Virus record (IMG/VR): IMGVR_UViG_3300025674_006158
Coordinates: 1 to 42,086 of that record
Length of the DNA: 42,086 bases
Origin: a virus
Strand: one strand, 5' to 3'
A model generated the notes under the pieces. That model ran no database searches and was not told where the DNA came from. It saw nothing but the letters and a program-made list of their open reading frames with translations. The position numbers and the translations under genes were made by a program. Of the stretch, positions 30,196 to 38,093 are shown piece after piece (position 1 is the first letter of the stretch; each line of letters begins with the position of its first letter).

Positions 30196-33100
30196 ATGTT
30201 TTCTACAGAAACAAATTACGAAGAATGGATTCAAGAGAGAAGAATTTCTTTTGAATCTTACAAGGATGAACTACCCAAAGTTCCAACAGAACCAGAGGCA
30301 AAGAAAGAGTATGTAGTTCTGTGTACTTCTAAGGAAGATTGGGAACACGTCCATGAAATTTTGATGCAGGACGGCACTCTAGAAGATAATATTCCAACCA
30401 GACACGTAGATTGCACTAGTGAATGTAACCACAGTGATGTGAGAGGAATATATCTTTTAGACGATGATGAAGTTGCTCAACTGAAAAACCACCCAAAAGT
30501 ATTGGGAGTAAATATCAATCACGGTTCTTATCCAGGATCTTTCATGGATAACCCAGATGATCTAACCTGTGAATTCAGTACACCATTAACAAAGACTAAC
30601 AGATATCCAAGTAATGTTTGGTGTCAAGGTAGCATTAATAGAAATTTTTATCTGAACTTTACACCAGGAGCAGATCTCAAAAATAGAGGATCGAGTCAAA
30701 TAATTAGACACATGCAAAGGGAAAGTCCCTTTGTAAGTCTATGGTGGTCAAACCCAGACAACCTAAGTGGAATTGCCGCAACACCAGGAGCATATGTCCA
30801 ACTAGGCAATAGACTGCCACAATATGGAACTGGTAAGGATGTTGATGTAATTGTATGTGACCAGGACATGTGGTTTGGCCACATTGAATTCCAAAATACT
30901 TTAGGTATCAGTACACTTACTTCTGCTGATGTTCCATCAAATTATGTTGGTGGCAATGCATTATCCAATCGTGGCATATCACCGAATTCTGGTACTTGCG
31001 ATCTATTAGATCTAACTTTAGATGCACCAATGTATCTCGATCCAGACTTCTTTAATGCTCGACTTGATGTATACTGGAATGGTCCAGTTGGTAATGTTGT
31101 TGGTGATGGTAGTGATTTCTTCAAGCGTGAAGTTACAACTAACGGTGTAAGGATTATGGGTGCAGGCACTGTTGGTGGACAAACAGCAGTACCAGATGCT
31201 TGGTTAGAAAAAGTTGGTCGTATGTTTGAACTGTTTACAAATCCATCAGGTCCAGCTGGTGTTGCAACAGTAGGCATTAATACAACATTCCAAAAAGGGT
31301 TGATTAACACACTGAGTGGTGAAACAGGAACTTATCACGCAGGCTTACCGACTATACAAAGAGTAGCAAGAGGTGCAGGAGCAGATTACACTCCAAACTT
31401 CTTAACTGACGAAGGCGTTGTATTTTGGAACCTAACTAACCTGTTTGACACTCACGTGCAAAATGACATGGTGTGGTACTTGAACTCAACTGGTAGTGGA
31501 TACGGCGACGGCGACCTAGACGCACAAGAAGTTATTGAACACGTATTCCACACACTTCATATGCACGGGTTACCTGCAGATGATATAAAACTATATCCAT
31601 ATATAAGTTCCGATTGGAACACTGGTGATTTGTATGCCGCAATGGAAGAAGCATATGATGCAGGCAAATGGGATCCATCAGGTTATCAAAGTCCATCAAA
31701 TGCTTGGAAAACAGATGCAGATGCATTTGAAGTAGCCGCAAAAGAATACTTATACTTACTAAACTTCTGCATGTTTGAATACACAGAACTTTGGGAAGGT
31801 GGAAGTCTTGCTCCAGAATGGACAGACGACATGCGTACCCAACTGGGTATTCAAGCAAATAATCCATTGGGGTATGCATTCTTTAACACATGGATGGCTC
31901 CAATTATCACTAAGCCTTCACTTACTACTATTAGGAGCATATTCCAAGACGGCAACACACCAGACCAAGACGATCCAACTCTAGCAGGAGCATCAGGATA
32001 TGTTGTGGATAATAATGGTAGAACGGAGACACGATGGGATGGAACTACCGTTCCTACAGATGTAGCAGCAAGAAACTGGTGGAGAAACAACAGTACAACT
32101 TATAGATCTCCCAAATATGTATCCGTAGGTATAGGATCAGGTACGGCAGTTCCAGGATCAGCACAAGACTTTGGTGCAATTCTAGTTAATAATGGGTACA
32201 GTAGACAAGTGTGCAATGGAAATCACACTACATATCAAACAGGAACTGGTTACCATGCAACTCCATGTGCTTCTCAAGCATATGGCAGACAATATGGTTG
32301 GGCATATAATTCAAACAAATGGTTCTTGAATCACTATGGAACTAACAACAGTGGATGGGAAGTTGGATTTGACCAACAGAAAGTGTTCCACCAATGCAAA
32401 CCAATAAATCCAGCATATGGCACACAAGATCCAACAATTTCCTCTAACAGTTGGGGACATAGACTTACTCCAGACTCTACTGGATGGATTTCTCATAGAA
32501 ATAATGTAACTGGTGATGGTACGGGTCAGGCAAAACTAGATGGATCCGATATGGTTCAATATAATAGTAAACCAAACTGTTTAGTTGCATATAATAATAC
32601 CGATATGGGAATTGCATATGCTACAGACAATAGTGTAATTCAAGCAGGAAAAGAACTAGTTGATTCTGGTGTTATCTATTGTTATGCTGCAGGAAACCAC
32701 GACCAAAAACAAGTTAGAGGAGATCATCCAGATTTCAACAACTACTACAGTGATCAAAATGAAGATATAGAATCTGCTAGAAGAAATGCCTTGTACAGCA
32801 GTATGTTTGGAACTCAATATTATACTTTCTACAATAGACCTGGGTTCCCAGGACATATTGGAGAGAGAACTGATGATAATGGAGTATCTTACTATAAGAC
32901 AATTGCTGTAGGTGCTCTTGATGAAACTGGTGTGACCTCTGGTGTAGGAACTTACTATAGAGAAGCCAAAACATTCTATACTAATACTGGCAATGCAGTT
33001 GATTGTTGGACCTTATGTGATAATAGTCTTTCTGCATGTGATGATAATACTGGTACTAGATACAATCGATATGATGCTTTCTACACTCTTGGTGGTATAC

Positions 33101-33474
33101 AGTCTGTCGAATCTGAAGATAGATTATTCAATGGAACCAGTTCCGCAACTCCTATTGCCGTTGGTCTCATTGCAACCAAGTTAGAATATAATAGACATTG
33201 GACTTGGGCAGATGTTAAGGGTTGGTTCAACACTCTGGGTTCTTTTGAGAGTATTAGAGACGCCGCTGGGACACTCGCAGTTTATACTGGAACTGAAGGT
33301 GGTAGTAATATAAATGACACTAATTACTTAGATTCTTATAACCTACAGGGATCTGATGCTCCTTTATTATGGGACGCTCCAACAGGAAATGAACCCAATA
33401 TATCTAAACTAATAGAAGGTGGATCTGATCCGATTTCCTTTACTGGCAATATAACAATTAAGATCGTAGAATAA
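30196..33474 (+). CDS. virion-type subtilisin-like serine protease with large insertion
   Basis: A 1092-residue protein. Residues 36-108 resemble a subtilase propeptide (YVVLCTSKEDWEHV...YLLDDDEVAQLKNHPKVLGV). The S8 triad follows in order: Asp222 (VIVCDQDMWFGH), His687 (GYHATPCASQ, in place of HGTxCA) and Ser982 (NGTSSATPIA). SSNSWGH at 749-755 and oxyanion Asn834 (AAGNHD) are present. An insertion of about 400 residues lies between Asp and His. It contains a His cluster, EVIEHVFHTLHMHGL (445-459), that might bind metal. The protein sits among fibre genes, so it may mature structural proteins or cut host surface proteins. The protease fold is convincing and activity is likely. Confidence 0.82.
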   Translation: MFSTETNYEEWIQERRISFESYKDELPKVPTEPEAKKEYVVLCTSKEDWEHVHEILMQDGTLEDNIPTRHVDCTSECNHSDVRGIYLLDDDEVAQLKNHPKVLGVNINHGSYPGSFMDNPDDLTCEFSTPLTKTNRYPSNVWCQGSINRNFYLNFTPGADLKNRGSSQIIRHMQRESPFVSLWWSNPDNLSGIAATPGAYVQLGNRLPQYGTGKDVDVIVCDQDMWFGHIEFQNTLGISTLTSADVPSNYVGGNALSNRGISPNSGTCDLLDLTLDAPMYLDPDFFNARLDVYWNGPVGNVVGDGSDFFKREVTTNGVRIMGAGTVGGQTAVPDAWLEKVGRMFELFTNPSGPAGVATVGINTTFQKGLINTLSGETGTYHAGLPTIQRVARGAGADYTPNFLTDEGVVFWNLTNLFDTHVQNDMVWYLNSTGSGYGDGDLDAQEVIEHVFHTLHMHGLPADDIKLYPYISSDWNTGDLYAAMEEAYDAGKWDPSGYQSPSNAWKTDADAFEVAAKEYLYLLNFCMFEYTELWEGGSLAPEWTDDMRTQLGIQANNPLGYAFFNTWMAPIITKPSLTTIRSIFQDGNTPDQDDPTLAGASGYVVDNNGRTETRWDGTTVPTDVAARNWWRNNSTTYRSPKYVSVGIGSGTAVPGSAQDFGAILVNNGYSRQVCNGNHTTYQTGTGYHATPCASQAYGRQYGWAYNSNKWFLNHYGTNNSGWEVGFDQQKVFHQCKPINPAYGTQDPTISSNSWGHRLTPDSTGWISHRNNVTGDGTGQAKLDGSDMVQYNSKPNCLVAYNNTDMGIAYATDNSVIQAGKELVDSGVIYCYAAGNHDQKQVRGDHPDFNNYYSDQNEDIESARRNALYSSMFGTQYYTFYNRPGFPGHIGERTDDNGVSYYKTIAVGALDETGVTSGVGTYYREAKTFYTNTGNAVDCWTLCDNSLSACDDNTGTRYNRYDAFYTLGGIQSVESEDRLFNGTSSATPIAVGLIATKLEYNRHWTWADVKGWFNTLGSFESIRDAAGTLAVYTGTEGGSNINDTNYLDSYNLQGSDAPLLWDAPTGNEPNISKLIEGGSDPISFTGNITIKIVE

Positions 33475-33477
33475 ATA
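33470..33477 (+). promoter_or_regulatory. late promoter motif over the protease stop
   Basis: AATAAATA on the plus strand includes the TAA stop of the protease gene and lies 18 nt before the next ATG. Confidence 0.55.
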
Positions 33478-33494
33478 GTTAAAAAATAGGAACC

Positions 33495-34100
33495 ATGGCA
33501 GATAAACCATTTGGTGTAAGACAACTGAATATAGTTGGTGCAGCAGGTACACCTACGATTGAAAGTGCAGCAGCACTAAGAATTGGTGGACAACAGGTTG
33601 CAATCACCACTAATACTTCTGTTGCTGGTGTCGTAACTGCAGCATCATTTTATGGTGACGGATCAAATCTGTCTGGAGTTGCGGTTCCAGCAAACCTAAC
33701 TGCAACTACTTTAGATGTATCTGGTATTTGTACGGCTGGTAGTTTTGTTACGGACCTGATCTCAGGTGATGGAACCAGTAGAGGATTTGCAACTAGATAT
33801 TACATCACTGCAGATGGTTCTACCAGTTATCGTTTTGCTGGTCCTGGTATGCCAAACACTGTGGCAAATCCAACTCTCTATCTAATGAGAGGATTTACAT
33901 ATATCTTTGAAAACTCCACTGGTAGTTCTCACCCATTCCGTATCCAATTCACAGGAACAACAACTGGCGTTGGAACATACGTTAGTGGATCCAATCAAGG
34001 GATTCAGGTATTCACAATCCCCCATGATGCACCAGCAAATTATCAATATCAATGTACCATTCATGGTGGTATGATAGGTTCATTCGTAATCCCTAATTAA
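33495..34100 (+). CDS. virion protein with C-terminal cupredoxin domain
   Basis: A 201-residue protein in two parts. Residues 1-90 carry the fibre-type repeat VTAASFYGDGSNLSGV. Residues about 102-201 form a cupredoxin: YYITADGSTSYRF, FTYIFENSTGSSHPFRI, FTIPHDAP and YQYQCTIHGGMIGSFVI. All four type-1 copper ligands are in place: His146, Cys187, His190 and Met193, with C-x2-H-x2-M spacing. Copper may stabilise the fold or take part in electron transfer on the virion. AGGAA lies 4 nt before the ATG. Confidence 0.82.
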   Translation: MADKPFGVRQLNIVGAAGTPTIESAAALRIGGQQVAITTNTSVAGVVTAASFYGDGSNLSGVAVPANLTATTLDVSGICTAGSFVTDLISGDGTSRGFATRYYITADGSTSYRFAGPGMPNTVANPTLYLMRGFTYIFENSTGSSHPFRIQFTGTTTGVGTYVSGSNQGIQVFTIPHDAPANYQYQCTIHGGMIGSFVIPN

Positions 34101-34101
34101 T

Positions 34102-34698
34102 ATGTCACCACTAGCATTTGGGATCGGAAAGTCCAGAGGAACTTTATTCGATCCAGCAGTATTTTACTGTAACTATCTTGTATTCAATCACAACTGGACT
34201 GACGGTAAAGACTTAGATCTTATTGCCAGTTTTTTATATCCAAATATCGATGGAGCATGTGGTTCCAGACAAGGAAACGAAATCACAAACGCTGAAGGAA
34301 CCGTCGTTTATATGAAGTGGGGTGGAGACAACACCGAAGATACTGTTGGATATGAATCTATTTACATTGATGTTCCCGCTATCAAACAAATTCCTGGGTT
34401 CGCTGGTGATGAAATTGAACTAGATTTAAGAGCTATTTGGTATTCTGAGGTGGGACAAGACCCAGTGATTGTTACCGCTGATGGATATCAAGACGGAAAT
34501 ATGTTACTGGAATCGGAAACTCCTAATGTTCCTGGTTATGGATTTCTAAATCCAACGTCAACAAGATCTTATATTGGATATAAAGAAACTAACGGAAAAC
34601 AACTTCAGTCTACCAATAGAGAAGACTCTGGACAAAGATTAACAAGAGCTAAAATTAATCTAAACAGTTACTCATTGACTTTTGTTGAGGATGATTAA
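34102..34698 (+). CDS. cyanophage structural protein of unknown function
   Basis: A 198-residue acidic protein beginning MSPLAFGIGKSRG, with YLVFNHNWTDGKDLDLIAS, AEGTVVYMKWGGDN, EIELDLRAIWYSE and a C-terminal SYSLTFVEDD. Probably all-beta, without signal peptide. Starts 1 nt after the cupredoxin gene and is cotranscribed. Similar proteins accompany tail-fibre genes in cyanophages. I cannot assign a role. Confidence 0.7.
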   Translation: MSPLAFGIGKSRGTLFDPAVFYCNYLVFNHNWTDGKDLDLIASFLYPNIDGACGSRQGNEITNAEGTVVYMKWGGDNTEDTVGYESIYIDVPAIKQIPGFAGDEIELDLRAIWYSEVGQDPVIVTADGYQDGNMLLESETPNVPGYGFLNPTSTRSYIGYKETNGKQLQSTNREDSGQRLTRAKINLNSYSLTFVEDD

Positions 34699-34700
34699 TA

Positions 34701-34707
34701 CTAAATA
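34701..34707 (+). promoter_or_regulatory. late-promoter-like CTAAATA
   Basis: CTAAATA on the plus strand (within TACTAAATAATT), 14 nt before the ATG at 34722. Confidence 0.45.
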
Positions 34708-34721
34708 ATTTTGACGTAGAT

Positions 34722-35189
34722 ATGGCTCAAATGAAAAGTGCAATCGCCACTTTTGCTATGATTCTGATGACCGCAAGTGCAGCTAATGCAGGCGGACTTG
34801 TTACTAAACATGCTTCTAGCGTTCAACTAACTGTTGATGCTGCACGGTCTACTGCGGTAAGAATCGGTGGTAGTTATTCTGCTTCTGGTTCTAACATCAC
34901 GGCAGGCACGATGGGTGGTGTTTCCACTGGTGCTGGCACATACACTGTCACCACATCTGGACAAGATTGGTCGTTGACTGAATCGTATAACGCAGCAGAT
35001 AGTGTTCCTGCCTCTGCTGTTAGCACAGGTGATGTTCCTAACTTCGGTAACCTTACCTCTTATGCTGCTGGTTCTGCTGGCACACTCGCAGGTACGATTG
35101 ACAGAACTCATGCTATCACGCTGACTGCTGGTGGTGCTGGTTCATCTGCAACAGGACAGTTCGTTACTGAGATCACTGTTATCGACTGA
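34722..35189 (+). CDS. secreted Ser/Thr/Gly-rich protein
   Basis: A 155-residue protein with an N-terminal signal peptide (MAQMKSAIATFAMILMTASA, then ANAGG). The mature part is rich in Thr, Ser, Gly and Ala with beta-strand alternation (GAGTYTVTTSGQDWSLTESY). It resembles small exported cyanophage proteins found next to fibre genes. Function unknown. Confidence 0.72.
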   Translation: MAQMKSAIATFAMILMTASAANAGGLVTKHASSVQLTVDAARSTAVRIGGSYSASGSNITAGTMGGVSTGAGTYTVTTSGQDWSLTESYNAADSVPASAVSTGDVPNFGNLTSYAAGSAGTLAGTIDRTHAITLTAGGAGSSATGQFVTEITVID

Positions 35190-35200
35190 GACTATATACT

Positions 35201-35635
35201 ATGAATAGATTATTAGAAGCAATCGGTCTCGGATTGGTTCTTGGTGCCTTACATGGGGCTGCTCAGGCAGTCCCCGTGGTCCCTAACTTCACACAAGGCT
35301 CCATGACCAGTCACACTGAGACGACACAAAAAATTACAGAGACCATTAATTCAATGGACTATAACACAGGGTATCAATACTCTGTGACAGGGAGTGGAAT
35401 TACAGCATCAGGTTCACTGCAACCAGGAACAGGTGCTAACAATGTAACTATAGACGGTGTGACATCATCATGGACAGGTATCAACAGCAGACCAAACTTC
35501 ACACAGACGACACCAGGAGCAGCGTTTCAGTTCACAGAAACCTACTCAGGTCCTGGTTTAAGCAACCACACAATTATTCAAAGGACCACAGAGGTCACAA
35601 GTATCACAGATACTACAAGTATCTTCTCGCAATAA
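35201..35635 (+). CDS. secreted Thr/Ser-rich protein
   Basis: A 144-residue protein with a signal peptide (LLEAIGLGLVLGALHGAAQA, then VPVVPNF). The mature part is beta-rich, with two similar motifs, PNFTQGSMTSHTETTQ and PNFTQTTPGAAFQFTETY, which suggest an internal duplication. The last 166 nt overlap the next gene in another frame. Function unknown. Confidence 0.72.
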   Translation: MNRLLEAIGLGLVLGALHGAAQAVPVVPNFTQGSMTSHTETTQKITETINSMDYNTGYQYSVTGSGITASGSLQPGTGANNVTIDGVTSSWTGINSRPNFTQTTPGAAFQFTETYSGPGLSNHTIIQRTTEVTSITDTTSIFSQ

Positions 35636-36357
35636 TCCTCAGTGGATTCCTTCCTACAAAAGCACTGGCTGAAGTTGGCGGTGTTTCTGCTACTGCGGCT
35701 CCTGTCGCCAATAGTTCTGGCAGTGTTACTAACCAGGCCATCCAAGTTCTCCAAGGACCCTACATTACCAACACATATGGAAACGGAATCCAGTGTCAAG
35801 GTCCTACTAGAAACTTTACCCCATATGTAACTGGTAGTGCATCCGCTACCAGACCATATGAACCATATTATTATGATCCTGTCTATGACATGAGGGACAT
35901 AGATGAGGACGGCGCACCAGATAATCCTGGCTCTGTTTTATATCGTGTTCCCATAAGAACTGGACAGAAAGATAACTACAACCTAGGTGTTGGTTTCTCA
36001 ATCACATGGTCTGAACCATTAGATAAGAAACTACAACAACAATGTAAGGAAGCAGCACAAGCTAACATTGATCTGATGAATCAAACAACTGCTAACAAGA
36101 GATTAGATTTTGAGATCGCTAGATTAAAAAATTGTGGCGAATTGATGAAGCAAGGTATTCAATTCCACCCTCGCTCACCTTATTATAAAGTGTGTGCTGA
36201 TGTGGTTGTGAATAATCCTCCAGGACATACTCACCCACACTATCACACTATCCCTTCCGTTTCTTCTTCCTCGGGAACACAGAACGCAACTCCCGAACAG
36301 CGTGGTTCATCTGACGCTGCTCTGCTCGGCGCTCCCCTGACGACAGGACGGGAATAG
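35470..36357 (+). CDS. secreted protein with unusual start, overlapping two neighbours
   Basis: The reading frame encodes an export signal (YYKYLLAIILSGFLPTKALA, then EVGG) at residues 47-66 if the only available ATG, at 35470, is used. No ATG, GTG or TTG lies closer. The preceding 45 residues are basic and low-quality, so the real start may be non-canonical or reached by frameshift from 35201-35635. The mature part includes DPVYDMRDIDEDGAPDNPG, a calcium-loop-like DxDxDG-type stretch, and a Gln/Lys helix (KKLQQQCKEAAQANIDLMNQ). The 3' end overlaps the convergent gene 36248-37045 by 110 nt. Confidence 0.6.
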   Translation: MDRYQQQTKLHTDDTRSSVSVHRNLLRSWFKQPHNYSKDHRGHKYHRYYKYLLAIILSGFLPTKALAEVGGVSATAAPVANSSGSVTNQAIQVLQGPYITNTYGNGIQCQGPTRNFTPYVTGSASATRPYEPYYYDPVYDMRDIDEDGAPDNPGSVLYRVPIRTGQKDNYNLGVGFSITWSEPLDKKLQQQCKEAAQANIDLMNQTTANKRLDFEIARLKNCGELMKQGIQFHPRSPYYKVCADVVVNNPPGHTHPHYHTIPSVSSSSGTQNATPEQRGSSDAALLGAPLTTGRE

Positions 36358-37045
36358 GTTTCTTCCTGATCGTAGCAATCTTCTTCATCACTTTCTTAAT
36401 CGTTGGTTTGACTGCTTTCAAAAGTATGTCTGCCAACGGTTTTGCTAGCAGTGCTGATGCAGTAGCAATCACAGCAACACCACCCACCTGAACAACCTGG
36501 CCACCACTAGGCAGTCCTGCTACTATCTGTTGAGGTAGTGGGACTGCTTCTGTTATCTGGACACACTCGTTGCCTATTAGTTTATATTCAACAACCTTCT
36601 TTCTAAATCCCTCCACCATTGTTCCTACAGGTTCCTTTGCTTCTTGTGCTGCTGTAGGACAATCTACCTTCGCAGTAGCAGGAGGAATTTTAGGTGTCGC
36701 TGGTAACTTGGGAGCTACGGGAGTTTTAGGTTGCCGTGTATCTACTCCCGAAGGTTTAGTAGGGATTATCTGTTCAGGTTCAAAGTTAATGGGATTGTAA
36801 CTGGGAACACCACTATCACAATAAGTGACCAATCCTCGCGAGTCATCTTGACCTAAGGTTTTAGATTTGCTGTTACTTTCGTGAGCTTCGACACAACCAG
36901 GCACGTCAACGATAGGCACACCAATATTTACCACTACAGGTGGTGCTAGTGGAGTTGATGTGTAATATTCGTCAGCAGTTATAACTCTCGGAATATCAAT
37001 ATCTCGGATATTGATATTGGGAGAAGTTATATTAGGAATCTCCAT
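36248..37045 (-). CDS. Pro-rich membrane-linked protein
   Basis: A 265-residue protein. The N-terminal part has IPNITSPNINIRDIDIPRVI, the middle is Pro/Lys-rich (KTPVAPKLPATPKIPPATAK), and a hydrophobic helix (GGVAVIATASALLAKPLADILL) is followed by a basic tail (KKVMKKIATIRKKPI...PRKKKRKG). This is a usual build for a cyanophage membrane or virion protein of unknown role. I chose ATG 37045, overlapping the previous stop (TGATG), over a TTG one codon earlier. Its 3' end runs antisense through the end of the gene at 35470-36357. Confidence 0.7.
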   Translation of the reverse strand: MEIPNITSPNINIRDIDIPRVITADEYYTSTPLAPPVVVNIGVPIVDVPGCVEAHESNSKSKTLGQDDSRGLVTYCDSGVPSYNPINFEPEQIIPTKPSGVDTRQPKTPVAPKLPATPKIPPATAKVDCPTAAQEAKEPVGTMVEGFRKKVVEYKLIGNECVQITEAVPLPQQIVAGLPSGGQVVQVGGVAVIATASALLAKPLADILLKAVKPTIKKVMKKIATIRKKPIPVLSSGERRAEQRQMNHAVRELRSVFPRKKKRKG

Positions 37046-37164
37046 CAATCATCATCAGTAAACAAATTCAAAATACCAGTCCAAATAGAATGAAAAAAGA
37101 CGTAAAGAAAGAAGGTTTCTGTTGCTTCTTTATTTGCTCTTTTCTTATAAGTCGATTGTGCCAT
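37045..37164 (-). CDS. 39-aa membrane-like microprotein
   Basis: A 39-residue peptide, MAQSTYKKRANKEATETFFL, then YVFFHSIWTGILNLF and a DDD end. A basic N-terminus, a hydrophobic middle and an acidic end are consistent with a small membrane protein. Its TGA overlaps the next ATG. No ribosome site stands out. Confidence 0.5.
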   Translation of the reverse strand: MAQSTYKKRANKEATETFFLYVFFHSIWTGILNLFTDDD

Positions 37165-37189
37165 AAGTATAATAAAAAATTTTAATTAT

Positions 37190-37438
37190 TTAAGGAAGTT
37201 GAATTCCCCCAGGAACGGAAGGAACATCTCCACCAGTTGTACCTGGCATCTTAGGCATAGCAGATTCCAGCATCCCTGGGAGGGCACCAGCGACTGCTTC
37301 TGTTGCTGCCTTGGTAGCAGCAGTCTTTGCCTGATCGATCAGTGCATCTTTATTCAGAAGCACATAACCAGCGCCACCGATGAGGGCAGCAGATGTAAGA
37401 CCAGAGAGAAGAGCAATAGCGTTGATTAATTTTTGCAT
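37190..37438 (-). CDS. small membrane protein
   Basis: An 82-residue protein with an N-terminal membrane helix (INAIALLSGLTSAALIGGAGYVLL), an Ala/Thr-rich helix (DQAKTAATKAATEAVAGALP) and a Pro/Gly tail (GTTGGDVPSVPGGIQLP). It resembles small cyanophage membrane or virion proteins near the tail genes. Function unknown. Confidence 0.7.
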   Translation of the reverse strand: MQKLINAIALLSGLTSAALIGGAGYVLLNKDALIDQAKTAATKAATEAVAGALPGMLESAMPKMPGTTGGDVPSVPGGIQLP

Positions 37439-37439
37439 T

Positions 37440-37598
37440 TTATTTCTCGTTGAATGTTTTTTCTAAATCTTTCAACTCAGAATAATATTCACAAGGATAC
37501 TCCATGGTGATTGGATCATTATCCATCATTATATCGGTTCTACACATCCCATTACCAAGTTCCATGTGTCCAATAATAAACAGTGTCATTAGTAACAT
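37440..37598 (-). CDS. small hypothetical protein
   Basis: A 52-residue protein beginning MLLMTLFIIGHMELGNGMCR and ending KDLEKTFNEK. A short hydrophobic N-terminus precedes a polar part with two Cys. It starts 5 nt after the stop of the putative holin gene and ends 2 nt before the next start, filling the space exactly. Confidence 0.55.
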   Translation of the reverse strand: MLLMTLFIIGHMELGNGMCRTDIMMDNDPITMEYPCEYYSELKDLEKTFNEK

Positions 37599-37602
37599 TG
37601 TT

Positions 37603-38064
37603 CTATACCGTTGGCATTACAGGTGGCTCACCGTCCTTCTTAGGTGCGGTGGCAATTTGAATAGGTGCTTGTTCAATACGAATCGTTTGAGCAGGTGCTG
37701 TCTGTGCTGCTGCGGCAATCAGTTTCTCTAGATCTGCCTTAGAGACACCGCCGCCACCACCCATCTTCATCGTTCCATCACCAGACTTCTTCGCAGTCTG
37801 AACTCCAAAGGTAGCTAAGACCCCAGTGAAGACGGATGCGATGAAAGTAGGATCAAGTTTCTGCTCGGGAATACCAAGAGCAGGAGGTAGTTTGATGTAG
37901 GCAAGCGTAAGAATACCACCAGACCAGATAAGAATACCAAGTCTAACCATTGTGCTGATTGCTTCTAACTGACCCTCGTGGTCATCAGCAGCTGCTTTTA
38001 ATTTAGCAAATGGACCTTTCTTTTTCTCTTCCTCTTTCAGAGGTTCCTTTACTTCTTCTGGCAT
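37603..38064 (-). CDS. membrane protein with two helices, candidate holin
   Basis: A 153-residue protein. A charged N-terminus (KEPLKEEEKKKG) precedes two membrane helices, LGILIWSGGILTLAYIKL and FIASVFTGVLATFGV, with a short Pro loop between them. A Gly/Ala/Pro tail follows. Size, topology and the neighbouring lysozyme gene are compatible with a holin, but this is position-based inference. Close proteins in cyanophages are annotated as hypothetical membrane proteins. Confidence 0.65.
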   Translation of the reverse strand: MPEEVKEPLKEEEKKKGPFAKLKAAADDHEGQLEAISTMVRLGILIWSGGILTLAYIKLPPALGIPEQKLDPTFIASVFTGVLATFGVQTAKKSGDGTMKMGGGGGVSKADLEKLIAAAAQTAPAQTIRIEQAPIQIATAPKKDGEPPVMPTV

Positions 38065-38086
38065 TATGTGTGAGATAAGGCATTGC

Positions 38087-38093
38087 TATTTAG
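38087..38093 (-). promoter_or_regulatory. late-promoter-like motif over a stop codon
   Basis: CTAAATA on the minus strand containing the TAA stop of the HExxH gene and lying 22 nt before ATG 38064 of the membrane protein. Confidence 0.45.

Noticed and set aside
34827-35111. Antisense 94-residue frame in the secreted-protein gene, and similar minus frames at 30942, 31532 and 28673.
   Set aside because: They are opposite to well-supported structural genes, have biased composition, and have no ribosome sites or domains.
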